Source: CALACW01 sp963627915
GTDB taxonomy: Bacteria; Bacillota; Clostridia; Oscillospirales; Acutalibacteraceae
Assembly (NCBI GenBank): GCA_963627915.1
Contig: CAVGCY010000025.1
Span: 1 to 64,000 of the forward strand
Reading direction: 5' to 3'
DNA length: 64,000 nt
Shown here: piece after piece, positions 43,800 through 51,886 of the stretch
Layout: every line of letters starts with the position of its first letter
How positions within the stretch are numbered: position 1 is the first letter of the stretch
The notes under the pieces: generated by a model
The model's input: only the letters and a program-made list of their open reading frames with translations
Told to the model about the DNA's origin: nothing
The model's database searches: none
Translations under genes and position numbers: made by a program

Positions 43800-44522
43800 T
43801 TATTCAAATTTAACCATTTCTTTTTTTAATGTTGAGATTATACGTTTTTCGAGTCTTGATATATAGCTTTGCGATATTCCCATTATATCCGCAACCTCCT
43901 TTTGCGTATGCTCTTTGTTTGCGCCCATACCGAAACGCATGTCTATTATCAGCCTCTCGCGTTCGTCAAGGCAGTCAAGTACGCGCATCAGAGTTCTCTT
44001 TTCGTCCTCGTACTCTATATTCCGGTTAACGCATTCGCCGTCCGAGGTTAAAATGTCGGAAAGAAGAAGCTCGTTTCCGTCACTGTCGACATTAAGCGGC
44101 TCGTCGAATGACACCTCGTTTTTAAGCTGAGATGTTTTTCTCAGATGCATTAAAATTTCATTTTCAACACAGCGGCTGGCGTATGTCGCAAGCTTTATGT
44201 TTTTATCCGGCCGGAACGTATTTACAGCCTTTATAAGCCCTATCGTCCCTATGGAAACAAGATCCTCCACGCCGACTCCGGAGTTTTCAAATTTTTTGGC
44301 TATGTAAACCACAAGTCTCAGATTATGAACGATGAGCGTCTGCCTTACGGATTCGTCGCCGTTCGCAAGACGTATCATGCATTCCTCCTCTTCCCTTTTT
44401 TTAAGAGGTTCGGGCAAAGTCTGAGGTCCTCCGACGTAAAAAATATCGTCCGCAAACAATGCGAAAATAATTTTTTCTTTTAAATATGCAATCTTTTCTT
44501 TTAATAAATTTATAATTTTCAT
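43800..44522 (-). CDS. sigE: RNA polymerase sporulation sigma factor SigE
   Basis: This 240-residue sigma-70 family protein has an N-terminal prosequence (KIINLLKEKIAYLKEKI) and FYVGGPQTLPEPLKK, the known pattern around the pro-sigma-E cleavage site. Region 2 (LRLVVYIAKKFENSGV, GTIGLIKAVNTF) and region 4 helix-turn-helix (QKEVADIMGISQSYISRLEK) follow. It directs mother-cell transcription early in sporulation after cleavage by SpoIIGA. Its ATG overlaps the spoIIGA stop (ATGA). The usual downstream sigG is not present; a symporter gene follows instead. Confidence 0.95.
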   Translation of the reverse strand: MKIINLLKEKIAYLKEKIIFALFADDIFYVGGPQTLPEPLKKREEEECMIRLANGDESVRQTLIVHNLRLVVYIAKKFENSGVGVEDLVSIGTIGLIKAVNTFRPDKNIKLATYASRCVENEILMHLRKTSQLKNEVSFDEPLNVDSDGNELLLSDILTSDGECVNRNIEYEDEKRTLMRVLDCLDERERLIIDMRFGMGANKEHTQKEVADIMGISQSYISRLEKRIISTLKKEMVKFE

Positions 44523-45406
44523 TTACTGTCCCGCCCCAAGTCTTTCATCATATACGGATTTAACAATATTCCCGCCTCTTTTTTAATTTCTTCTTTAGAA
44601 ACGGCTATTTCCGCATTTTCTATAACAGTACTGTTTTTTCCGTCGGAAACGGTCACCCTGTCGGTATGAAACGACGGAATAAGCCCCCGCCCGCCGACTG
44701 AAGAAAACGGAAGAACTCTCGTTCCCCTGATATGCGTCTGCGCCGCCGATTCAATATTTCCGTTATGTACGCTGTCGATAAATTTCAGAATATCCGCGTC
44801 GGCTATTTTCTCCGCTGTTCTCTTATCTATTACCATAACGCCCTCGCCGGTAAACGGGTCGGTAAGCGTGTTGCCCGTATCGAGAAGGCCGCGGCAGTTC
44901 ACGCATTTTGCGCCGAATTGCAGAGAAACGTCATATATCCGCTCCGGGCGCGTTTTTGACGACAGCGCGTTAAACAGAAGAGTGAGAATATAGCACAAAA
45001 TCACCGCCATCATAAGAGGAATAAATCCGAAATCAAAATATACCGCGCCGTTTCTGTATTCGAGCCCCTCCGGAAGAAAAAGAATCCTGACTCCTGTCAT
45101 AAGTCCGGCAAAAGCAAAATTCACGGCGGAAAAAGCTCCGAAACATTTTATAAGACTGCGTATTCCCGACGGTTTGAATACTACGGAAACGACGGAAACG
45201 CACAAAAGAAGCTTGACTGCGAATGAAGCAATCACACCCATATCGGGAGCAAATATCAGAAGAGAATACGCGCCTCCGAGAAGCGTTCCCGCCGCCGTCC
45301 GTCCCGTTCCGGGGGAACAGCGAAGTATTGACGATGTTATCAATATTAAAAAAAGGCTTATTATCGAATTAAGCAAAACAAGCACATCTATATAAACGGT
45401 CTGCAT
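44519..45406 (-). CDS. spoIIGA: SpoIIGA, sigma-E-processing aspartic protease
   Basis: This 295-residue protein has five hydrophobic N-terminal helices followed by a cytoplasmic protease domain with the catalytic DTGNTL (LLDTGNTLTDPF). SpoIIGA cleaves the prosequence of SigE in the mother-cell septal membrane after a signal from SpoIIR. I placed the start at the ATG 45404-45406 (MQTVYIDVLVLLN), which matches family N-termini and follows GGCGGTGA; a longer frame is open upstream. Two 0A-like boxes and a TATAAT lie just upstream. Confidence 0.92.
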   Translation of the reverse strand: MQTVYIDVLVLLNSIISLFLILITSSILRCSPGTGRTAAGTLLGGAYSLLIFAPDMGVIASFAVKLLLCVSVVSVVFKPSGIRSLIKCFGAFSAVNFAFAGLMTGVRILFLPEGLEYRNGAVYFDFGFIPLMMAVILCYILTLLFNALSSKTRPERIYDVSLQFGAKCVNCRGLLDTGNTLTDPFTGEGVMVIDKRTAEKIADADILKFIDSVHNGNIESAAQTHIRGTRVLPFSSVGGRGLIPSFHTDRVTVSDGKNSTVIENAEIAVSKEEIKKEAGILLNPYMMKDLGRDSK

Positions 45407-45427
45407 TTTTTCACCGCCCTTAATGAA

Positions 45428-45472
45428 ATTATACGCAGAAAGAAACGTATAATATGTCGCACTTTGACCGAA
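45428..45472 (-). promoter_or_regulatory. Spo0A-like boxes and -10 element of spoIIGA-sigE
   Basis: On the minus strand TTCGGTC (45466-45472) and TGCGACA (45455-45461) resemble the 0A box TTCGACA and are 11 bases apart. They lie upstream of TATAAT (45428-45433) without a clear -35, as at the B. subtilis spoIIG promoter. Confidence 0.5.
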
Positions 45473-45497
45473 CAGAAAATAGTTCCCCGGCAAACGC

Positions 45498-45535
45498 AAA
45501 AAAACGAAACCGCCTTACATTTCCGAGCGGTTTCG
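45498..45535 (-). terminator. Terminator of the lipoprotein operon
   Basis: CGAAACCGC (45505-45513) pairs with GCGGTTTCG (45527-45535). On the minus strand a T7 run follows. Confidence 0.85.
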
Positions 45536-45557
45536 CTGACTTTTTAAATCAAAATAT

Positions 45558-45977
45558 TCAATTTATTATATTATCCGAGTACGTCTGTTCAATAAGCGCG
45601 CGGCTCAAACCGTTTAACGAGTTTTCGTTTTCATCCGAATACGTCAATATAAGATACGTTCCGTCAAGCCGCACGTCCGTATAAAGCGAACCCATATCCT
45701 TTTTGTATTCGTCATACACCGCCGAAGCCGAATCGGGATCAAGAAAGTGAAGCGCATACGCCGTGCTTTTCACCCTGTCGTTTTCAAATGTCAGAATATA
45801 ATAATTCCTGCCGTCGGCAATGAGCATCTCGCCGTCATCGGTTTTGAATGTTACCGAGTCATCTATTATATGAGAATACGTATCGGGTTCGTCCGCACCG
45901 TTGTATTTTTCACCGGAGCATGAACAAAAGCCGAGTGTTAGAGCAGAAACCAACAGAATTAACGCATATTTTTTCAT
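45558..45977 (-). CDS. Small secreted protein, probable lipoprotein (139 aa)
   Basis: An N-terminal hydrophobic segment leads to GFCSCSG, a loose lipobox. The rest is a compact beta-rich domain (ESVTFKTDDG-like strands) of unknown function. CGGAGG supports the start. It follows a second lipoprotein gene by 12 bases, and the two share a general plan, so they form a small envelope operon. I see no known domain. Confidence 0.65.
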   Translation of the reverse strand: MKKYALILLVSALTLGFCSCSGEKYNGADEPDTYSHIIDDSVTFKTDDGEMLIADGRNYYILTFENDRVKSTAYALHFLDPDSASAVYDEYKKDMGSLYTDVRLDGTYLILTYSDENENSLNGLSRALIEQTYSDNIIN

Positions 45978-45989
45978 AATCCGCCTCCG

Positions 45990-46604
45990 TCAGGACAAAC
46001 CGAAACCGCTGAAAATCGCCCCGTTTAAAGCCTCGCTGAACGATTCAAAATTGTCAAATCCTTTTATAATATTGCCCGAAGAATCAAAATCATAGGAATA
46101 AAGCTCGTGCTCGTTCGTCTGTTTGTCATATGAAAGGTACGCATACGCGCTTATCGAGGAATCGGAACGATAGTTTATGGAAACCTTCGTAAATGAGCCG
46201 TCGCCGCCCTCTCCCGAGGCCGAAACATCCGTCAGCGCATTGTTTGAGTCATATGTATAAGTAAATTTAATCTCATATTTTCCGTAAACGGATTTTGAAA
46301 CAAGCTTTCCCACACTGTATGTTTTCTTCATAACGAGATTTGAATCCAAATAATAAAGAACGCTGTCCCCGTCCGTTTTATTCGAATCGTGCTCCGCGTC
46401 CAGATAGATTTCACACTCGCCCGCTTTCATAGGAACTCTCGAATCTACGGTTACGTTTGAATAATCGCCCGAAACGCTTGCATCCTCCAAAATCGAGGCA
46501 ATATCGTTCGAGGTCGATTCATAGTCCTTCACGGAATCGGAGCATGAAGCCAAAACCGACAGCGTAAAGGCAAAAATCACGGCAAGGATAACGTATTTTT
46601 TCAT
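45990..46604 (-). CDS. Lipoprotein (204 aa)
   Basis: A signal peptide ends in the lipobox VLASC (Cys about 20), then an acidic linker and a beta-rich domain (YDSNNALTDVSASGEGGDGS) with repeated strand-turn units. It would be anchored outside the cell membrane. It is the first gene of the two-gene lipoprotein operon. The ribosome site is weak (GGGGTG). Function unknown. Confidence 0.7.
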   Translation of the reverse strand: MKKYVILAVIFAFTLSVLASCSDSVKDYESTSNDIASILEDASVSGDYSNVTVDSRVPMKAGECEIYLDAEHDSNKTDGDSVLYYLDSNLVMKKTYSVGKLVSKSVYGKYEIKFTYTYDSNNALTDVSASGEGGDGSFTKVSINYRSDSSISAYAYLSYDKQTNEHELYSYDFDSSGNIIKGFDNFESFSEALNGAIFSGFGLS

Positions 46605-46735
46605 AATCTATACACCCCGAATATAATTTTAACATATAAAAAGCCGAAAAAAAAGTCAATTTTTACATTTAGATATTGTAATTTTTTATAATTTAGTATA
46701 ACATTATATTATAAACCTTGAAAAGGAGTTAAAAA

Positions 46736-47602
46736 ATGAAATTTTTTTCTTATTTTAAAAGCATAAAAATTCTTCTCGTTGCCATTCTTGCGGGAATATG
46801 CGGTCTCATAAGCCCGACGCCCTCCTCGAACGCGGATGCCGTGCTCGTTTCGCAGAAACAGTACGTTCTTGACGAGGCTTTTGCGGCCGGTCAGGGGCTT
46901 GCAGCAGACGGGGAATATCTTTATTCCTCCGGTGCAATGTCGGCTTTATATATGACCGCGCTTGCAAAAATCGACGCCGAATCGGGCGAAATCGTTCAAA
47001 AGAACCTCTCTGCGCTTCCTGTCGAGTTCACTAAAAAAGGATACGACCATATCGGCGCAATAAGCGTTTACGGAGATACAATCTATGCTCCCGTGGAGGA
47101 CAGAGCCGAAGAACGTCCGCTTGTCCTTCTGTTTGACAAGAACACGCTTGAGTACACCGGCACTTATTACGAAATTGACGCGCAATATCTTAACGACGGA
47201 ATCCCCTGGTGCACAGTCGACGCGGATAACGGACTTCTCTATACGTCCCCGTTCCATAATACGGATTATATTCTCGCCTACAGTCTTGAGGATATGAGCT
47301 TCGTAAAGAAAATTGACCTTTCCGAACCCATTGACAGAGTACAGGGCGGAGTTTATTTCGGCGGAAATCTCTATGTAAACCTCGATCCCAAGAATCCCGG
47401 AGATAAAAAGGACGTTAAGAGCATTGACATTGAAACGGGCGAGGTTTCTCTGTGCTTTACAAGAAACGTAACCGGCGCGTTCGGATGCGAAACCGAGGGT
47501 ATTGCGATAAGCTTCACGCCTGAGGGCAAAATGCGGTTTATTATTGCGGATTATGACAAAACCGTATGCGTTTTTTTGAGAACATACGAGCTTTCTCAAT
47601 AA
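46736..47602 (+). CDS. Secreted beta-propeller-like protein (288 aa)
   Basis: A signal peptide (about 1-34) precedes repeated four-strand units with G-D/Y-LY patterns (GLAADGEYLYSSGAM, VDADNGLLYTSPFH, GGVYFGGNLYVNLDP), as in six- or seven-bladed propellers of the SMP-30/phytase-like type. No catalytic residues can be named. AAAAGGAG fixes the start. It lies upstream of the symporter gene, but the symporter has its own promoter and attenuator, so the two are probably separate units. Confidence 0.7.
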   Translation: MKFFSYFKSIKILLVAILAGICGLISPTPSSNADAVLVSQKQYVLDEAFAAGQGLAADGEYLYSSGAMSALYMTALAKIDAESGEIVQKNLSALPVEFTKKGYDHIGAISVYGDTIYAPVEDRAEERPLVLLFDKNTLEYTGTYYEIDAQYLNDGIPWCTVDADNGLLYTSPFHNTDYILAYSLEDMSFVKKIDLSEPIDRVQGGVYFGGNLYVNLDPKNPGDKKDVKSIDIETGEVSLCFTRNVTGAFGCETEGIAISFTPEGKMRFIIADYDKTVCVFLRTYELSQ

Positions 47603-47617
47603 AATTATAATTTACTA

Positions 47618-47646
47618 TTGACATTTACCGTCAGTTATTGTATTAT
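47618..47646 (+). promoter_or_regulatory. Promoter of the attenuated symporter transcript
   Basis: TTGACA (47618-47623) and TATTAT (47641-47646) are 17 bases apart; transcription should start near 47653. Confidence 0.8.
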
Positions 47647-47679
47647 CATAACGAAATACAACGAAAGGAACAAACAGTG

Positions 47680-47745
47680 ATGAAGCGTACGATTACTTCT
47701 TACTCCTATTATTATATAGTAAAAGCTGTTTGCTCACGTCGTTGA
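47680..47745 (+). CDS. Tyrosine-rich leader peptide (21 aa)
   Basis: An ATG with AAAGGA upstream opens a 21-codon frame beginning MKRTITSYSYYY and ending in TGA. Codons 8, 10, 11 and 12 are Tyr (TAC, TAT, TAT, TAT). It starts about 27 bases into the predicted transcript. Stalling at the Tyr codons would leave segment 2 free to pair with segment 3; finishing at the stop codon would cover segment 2 and let the terminator form. The peptide itself is probably not functional. Confidence 0.7.
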   Translation: MKRTITSYSYYYIVKAVCSRR

Positions 47746-47761
47746 TTTAAGACGAATAACA

Positions 47762-47802
47762 AACGGCTTTGATGAGTTTGCGCTTATCGAAGCCGTTTTT
47801 TT
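47762..47802 (+). terminator. Attenuator terminator
   Basis: AACGGCTTTGAT (47762-47773) pairs with ATCGAAGCCGTT (47786-47797), one wobble, followed by a run of seven T. It lies between the leader ORF and the symporter ribosome site. Confidence 0.88.
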
Positions 47803-47828
47803 ACGTCAAAAAAAGGAGAGAATAAAAG

Positions 47829-49382
47829 ATGAAAGAAAAAATCTTACTTATCGGTCTGATTGTCGTTTTCTTCGCGGTCATGCTCACGGTCGGATTCATC
47901 TGCCGTAAAAAGAGCGGAGACGTTTCAGGGTTTGTCCTCGGTTCGCGCTCGGTAGGTCCGTGGCTTACGGCGTTTGCATACGGCACGTCGTATTTTTCGG
48001 CGGTAATATTCGTCGGCTACGCAGGACAGTTCGGCTGGAAATTCGGTGTTGCTTCCACATGGGTAGGTATAGGCAACGCGCTTATCGGTTCGCTGCTCGC
48101 ATGGGTAATACTCGGCAGACGGACAAGAATCATGACCCAGCACTTAGGCTCTGCCACCATGCCGCAGTTTTTTGAAAAAAGATTTGACAGCAAGGGACTT
48201 AAAATTGCCGCCTCGGTAATTATATTCATATTCCTTATCCCCTACACCGCCTCGCTTTACAACGGACTTTCAAGGCTTTTCGGCATGGCATTCAGCATCG
48301 ATTACTCTCTTTGCATTTTAATAATGGCGGCTCTCACCGCAGTATACGTAATTGCCGGCGGTTACATGGCAACGGCGATTAACGATTTTATTCAGGGTAT
48401 AATAATGCTCTTCGGTATAGTGGTTATCATTATAAGCGTTCTTAAATTAAACGGGGGCTTTTCAGGTTCGCTCGACGCTCTCGCAAGAGTATCGGACGAA
48501 TCCGTTTCGGCTCAGCCCGGCGTTTTTGCCTCGTTCTTCGGACCTGATCCCGGCGGACTTCTTTACGTTGTCATCCTTACCTCGCTCGGCACATGGGGGC
48601 TTCCTCAGATGGTACAGAAATTCTATGCGATAAAAGACGAAAAAAGCGTTCATACGGGTACTGTTATTTCAACTCTTTTCGCCGTAATAGTTGCCGGCGG
48701 ATGCTACTTTCTCGGCGGATTCGGCAGACTTTTCAACGTAGACGTTGCCTCTGCCGGATATGACGCAATAATTCCCGAGATGCTCTCCTCTCTCTCCCCC
48801 GCCGTCATGGCAATAACGCTTATACTCGTTCTTTCCGCTTCGATGTCGACGCTGTCCTCGCTCGTGCTTACCTCGTCCTCAACTCTCACGCTCGACTTCA
48901 TCGACCCCGTCATTCTTAAAAAGACGGATGAAAAGAAAAACCTTCTCATAATCAGAATTTTCATAGCCGTTTTTATTCTCATATCCGCTGTTATTGCAAT
49001 CGTTCAGTATAAGCACAACATCACATTCATAGCCCAGCTCATGGGACTTTCGTGGGGCGCGCTTGCGGGAGCGTTCTTAGGACCGTTCCTCGTAAGCCTA
49101 TACTGGAAAAAAACAACAAAAGCTTCGTGCTGGGTAAGCTTTGTCTGGGGAACGGGCATCATGCTCCTCAACATGGCGGCAAAGAGCATATTCCCCTCAT
49201 TTCTTCAAAGCCCGATAAACTGCGGAGTTCTCGCAATGGCAGGTTCGCTCGTAATCGTTCCGCTTGTAAGTCTTATCACAAAGAAACCCGACGAAAACCG
49301 GGTTAAAGAGATATTCTCCTGCTACGACAGAAAGGTTATCGTCCCCGTAACGGAAACTCTTTCCGAGGGAGAAGAATTATAA
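47829..49382 (+). CDS. Sodium:solute symporter (SSS/PutP family), putative tyrosine transporter
   Basis: This 517-residue membrane protein with about 13 helices has family signatures such as GFVLGSRSVGPWLTAFAYGT (N-terminal) and YVIAGGYMATAINDFIQG. The conserved LSASMSTLSSLVLTSSSTLT carries the Na2-site Ser/Thr residues. The family imports amino acids, sugars or vitamins with Na+. The preceding attenuator carries a Tyr-codon cluster, which points to tyrosine or a related aromatic compound as the regulating, and so probably the transported, solute. That is inference from the leader, not from the protein. AAAGGAGAG fixes the start. Confidence 0.88.
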   Translation: MKEKILLIGLIVVFFAVMLTVGFICRKKSGDVSGFVLGSRSVGPWLTAFAYGTSYFSAVIFVGYAGQFGWKFGVASTWVGIGNALIGSLLAWVILGRRTRIMTQHLGSATMPQFFEKRFDSKGLKIAASVIIFIFLIPYTASLYNGLSRLFGMAFSIDYSLCILIMAALTAVYVIAGGYMATAINDFIQGIIMLFGIVVIIISVLKLNGGFSGSLDALARVSDESVSAQPGVFASFFGPDPGGLLYVVILTSLGTWGLPQMVQKFYAIKDEKSVHTGTVISTLFAVIVAGGCYFLGGFGRLFNVDVASAGYDAIIPEMLSSLSPAVMAITLILVLSASMSTLSSLVLTSSSTLTLDFIDPVILKKTDEKKNLLIIRIFIAVFILISAVIAIVQYKHNITFIAQLMGLSWGALAGAFLGPFLVSLYWKKTTKASCWVSFVWGTGIMLLNMAAKSIFPSFLQSPINCGVLAMAGSLVIVPLVSLITKKPDENRVKEIFSCYDRKVIVPVTETLSEGEEL

Positions 49383-49400
49383 AAATCGTATATAATAAAA

Positions 49401-49435
49401 AGGAATCGTGTCAAATCGGCTCGATTCCTCTTTTT
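49401..49435. terminator. Terminator between symporter and Nudix genes
   Basis: AGGAATCG (49401-49408) pairs with CGATTCCT (49422-49429), followed by CTTTTT. The A-run on the other side makes it bidirectional. Confidence 0.85.
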
Positions 49436-49446
49436 ATCAGATATTA

Positions 49447-50004
49447 TTATAATTCCGGTTTACCCTCGTGATACAGACAATACGTTTTCAATATCGCCGT
49501 CTGTGTTTTTGAATCCGGAATTTCGCCCGCCATTACGCTCTCATAAAGTTTATCTATATGCACCCATTCCGTTTCCAGAAATTCATCCTCGTCAAGGTGA
49601 TTCTCCCCTTGCGTAAAATCCGTAGCAATATACATATGAATAACCTCGTCCACATAAGCTACGGACGGATAAAGCGTACCGATTGATATGAATTTTCCGC
49701 CTGCAAGTCCCGTCTCCTCCGTAAGCTCGCGTCTTGCGCCCGTTTCCGGGTCTTCGCCCTTGTCGAGCTTGCCCGCCGGTATCTCCGTCATAACGCGGTC
49801 AAACGGATATCTGAACTGTTTTTCCACAAGCACCATGCCGTTTTTATCAATCGGAACGACAGCAGCCGCGCCGTTGTGCCTTATAACCTCGCGCGTCGCG
49901 GTTTGACCGTTGGGCAGAATTACCGTATCCTTAAAAAGATGAAGAATGACTCCGTCGAATATTTCTTCCGAATCCTTTTTTATTTCCTTTAAATTTTCAT
50001 ACAT
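49447..50004 (-). CDS. ADP-ribose pyrophosphatase-type Nudix hydrolase
   Basis: This 185-residue protein has the Nudix box GKLDKGEDPETGARRELTEE followed by TGL, and the region VVPIDKNGMVLVEKQFRYPF typical of the NudF/ADPRase group (EIPAGKLD). It splits ADP-ribose into AMP and ribose phosphate. I chose the ATG at 50002-50004 (GGTGA upstream) rather than the TTG two codons earlier. Promoter TTGAAA-N17-TATAAT lies at 50023-50051, divergent from trmB. Confidence 0.88.
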   Translation of the reverse strand: MYENLKEIKKDSEEIFDGVILHLFKDTVILPNGQTATREVIRHNGAAAVVPIDKNGMVLVEKQFRYPFDRVMTEIPAGKLDKGEDPETGARRELTEETGLAGGKFISIGTLYPSVAYVDEVIHMYIATDFTQGENHLDEDEFLETEWVHIDKLYESVMAGEIPDSKTQTAILKTYCLYHEGKPEL

Positions 50005-50022
50005 AAACAATCACCGTTTACA

Positions 50023-50051
50023 ATTATACAATTTTACCGCTCGATTTTCAA
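50023..50051 (-). promoter_or_regulatory. Promoter of the NudF-like gene
   Basis: On the minus strand TTGAAA (50046-50051) and TATAAT (50023-50028) are 17 bases apart. Confidence 0.65.
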
Positions 50052-50053
50052 TA

Positions 50054-50082
50054 TTGATTTACGCCGTATTTTATAGTAAAAT
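50054..50082 (+). promoter_or_regulatory. Promoter of trmB
   Basis: TTGATT (50054-50059) and TAAAAT (50077-50082) are 17 bases apart, back to back with the NudF-like promoter. Confidence 0.6.
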
Positions 50083-50112
50083 ATCCTGGATATTAAAAAA
50101 GAGGTACGCATT

Positions 50113-50784
50113 ATGAGAATGAGACGAAAAAAAAATCTCGAGGAGAAGCTCCTCGAATGTTCGGATATATTATTAAGCCCCGTCACGGACGACAGAAATT
50201 ACAATACCGCCGCCGACAAAAAGGAATATTTTGATTATAAAGAGCTTTTCGGAAACGACAACAAGGTCGAGCTTGAAATAGGCTGCGGAAAGGGTCAGTT
50301 CATCTGCGAAAAGGCACGGCAGAATCCCGATACAAACTTCCTTGCCGTCGAGCTTAACGCAAACGTCATAATGTTAGCGTGCAAAAAAGCGAAATCGGCG
50401 GGCGTTTCAAACGTTAAATTCGTAAAATGCAGAGCGGAATATCTGCCGAAATACATTACTCCTAATTCGATAGGGCGTATCTATCTTAACTTCTCCTGCC
50501 CGTTTCCGAAGAAAAAATACGCCTCGCACCGTCTTACAAACCGCCGTTTTCTCGAAATTTATAAACCGCTCCTCGCGCCGGGCGCGGAAATTCATCAGAA
50601 AACCGACAACATGCATTTCTTTGAATACTCAATAGAGGAATTTTCGCAAAACGGCTTTGCGTTAAAGAACGTTACGCTTGACCTGCACGCCGGCGGATTC
50701 GAGGACAATATTATGACCGAGTACGAAAAACGCTTTACCGACCTCGGACAGCCGATATACAGACTCGAGGCATATTTAAAATAA
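50113..50784 (+). CDS. trmB: tRNA (guanine-N7-)-methyltransferase
   Basis: This 223-residue SAM-dependent methyltransferase starts MRMRRKKNLEEKL, standard for Gram-positive TrmB. It has the SAM-binding ELEIGCGKGQF and HRLTNRRFLEIY. It makes m7G46 in tRNA. The motif usually NFSDPWPK reads NFSCPFPK, so the conserved Asp is Cys. The rest is well conserved, so I still call it TrmB. GAGG precedes the ATG. It is convergent with the DUF1893 gene. Confidence 0.92.
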   Translation: MRMRRKKNLEEKLLECSDILLSPVTDDRNYNTAADKKEYFDYKELFGNDNKVELEIGCGKGQFICEKARQNPDTNFLAVELNANVIMLACKKAKSAGVSNVKFVKCRAEYLPKYITPNSIGRIYLNFSCPFPKKKYASHRLTNRRFLEIYKPLLAPGAEIHQKTDNMHFFEYSIEEFSQNGFALKNVTLDLHAGGFEDNIMTEYEKRFTDLGQPIYRLEAYLK

Positions 50785-50791
50785 AATTCCA

Positions 50792-50837
50792 AAGCTCTTA
50801 TTTTTTCGTCGAACGAAGAAACAGGAGCTTGTTTTTT
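50792..50837 (+). terminator. Terminator of trmB, overlapping the DUF1893 gene end
   Basis: AAGCTC (50792-50797) pairs with GAGCTT (50825-50830), with an inner hairpin (TTCGT/ACGAA), followed by GTTTTTT. It runs into the 3' end of the convergent gene. Confidence 0.65.
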
Positions 50838-51220
50838 ATTCTTTCAATCCCCTCGTCAACGTCGTACGTATCCCGGACGGCTTTCTCCATGGGGCAAATA
50901 TCCGTCTTATCTCTGTTTATTATTTTTTCGCAAAGCTCGCCGTATGAACATTCTATACCGTGACCGACAAGAAAATCGCGTCCCGATTCCGACATGACGC
51001 ATGCGTAAACCTCTTTTATCCCCGCCTTGACAAAAAGCATGGCGGCGGCTTTTCCTACAATAAGGTCGGCGGCGGAGAAGCCCGAGAGATCTGTTTTGTT
51101 ATCAAGAAACGACAGCATCGGCGCAATCCCTCTTAAATCGCTCGTTATGATTTTTCCGTCCTTACAAAGAGCTATGGAATGCCCCTCAAGCGCGTTCTTT
51201 GCGTTTTCGATATCCGTCAT
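50798..51220 (-). CDS. DUF1893 protein
   Basis: This 140-residue protein matches the DUF1893 family: an early KDGKIITSDLRGIAPML, then DLIVGKAAAMLFVKAGIKEV and GIECSYGE. The fold is similar to nucleotide-deaminase-like proteins, but no zinc motif is complete here. The function is unknown. Its ATG overlaps the stop codon of the Nudix gene upstream (TGATG), so they are coupled. Confidence 0.8.
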   Translation of the reverse strand: MTDIENAKNALEGHSIALCKDGKIITSDLRGIAPMLSFLDNKTDLSGFSAADLIVGKAAAMLFVKAGIKEVYACVMSESGRDFLVGHGIECSYGELCEKIINRDKTDICPMEKAVRDTYDVDEGIERIKNKLLFLRSTKK

Positions 51221-51843
51221 CAATCGAATCTGACCTCCCAGTTTTCGTCGTCTTTAGCTTCAAAACACATCAAAATCTGCTCTTTATTTACCTTTTCCTC
51301 ACTTAAATTCTCGGGAAGTTCGGATTTTAAAAAGTACCGTCTTTCCGTTGTCTCGGAATTTTCCTGGAACTCGCCGTCAATCGCCGTACATATCGTAAAA
51401 GTTTTGATAACGCCGTAAACATAGGGCGGTTCGTTGTGCTTTTTCCTGTCCTGTACGGCTATGAGCCTGTCGGCGGTAACGTTAAGCCCCGCTTCTTCTT
51501 TCGTCTCTTTTATCGTGTTTTCGGCAATCGACAAATCAAAATCGCACCACCCGCCGGGGAGCGACCACCTGCCGTCGTTCTCTCTTACAAGCAGAATTTT
51601 ATCGCCGTCGAAAACCGCGGCGCGCGTGTCGATTTTCGGGGTCTGATACCCCTTTTCGTTACAGAAAAGCGACTTTGATTTTTCTATTGTAATGTCGGCT
51701 TTCTCCGCTATCATTTCAGCGGAAATATCGCGAAGGCGTTCAAACCGTTCTATATCGTATATATTCGTCGAATATTCGAGTCCCGCCTGGGCAAGACTCT
51801 GAATTTCGCACGCCCATTTTGTAAATTTATCAAGTTCTTTCAT
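51220..51843 (-). CDS. Nudix hydrolase with Nudix N-terminal helical domain
   Basis: This 207-residue protein has an N-terminal helical domain (about 1-65: LDKFTKWACEIQSLAQAGLE, then YDIERFERLRDIS), as in the Nudix_hydro_N group. Then comes a Nudix domain with GGWCDFDLSIAENTIKETKE followed by EAG. The usual R-E pair is K-E. Members of this group hydrolyse ADP-ribose or CDP-alcohols. CGGAGG fixes the start. It is coupled to the DUF1893 gene downstream. Confidence 0.87.
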   Translation of the reverse strand: MKELDKFTKWACEIQSLAQAGLEYSTNIYDIERFERLRDISAEMIAEKADITIEKSKSLFCNEKGYQTPKIDTRAAVFDGDKILLVRENDGRWSLPGGWCDFDLSIAENTIKETKEEAGLNVTADRLIAVQDRKKHNEPPYVYGVIKTFTICTAIDGEFQENSETTERRYFLKSELPENLSEEKVNKEQILMCFEAKDDENWEVRFD

Positions 51844-51886
51844 GTAAAACCCTCCGAAATGATTTTAACTTAATATCGTATTAAAA

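Larger units (their letters stand above)
47671..47802 (+). promoter_or_regulatory. Ribosome-mediated transcription attenuator (four competing RNA segments)
   Basis: Segment 1 is CAAACAG (47671-47677). Segment 2 is AAAGCTGTTTG (47722-47732). Segment 3 is CAAACGGCTTT (47760-47770), continuing GAT. Segment 4 is ATCGAAGCCGTT (47786-47797). Segments 1 and 2 pair over seven bases, 2 and 3 over eleven with one G-U, and 3 and 4 form the terminator. The leader ORF covers segment 2 and ends just after it, as in classical amino acid attenuators. Confidence 0.75.
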
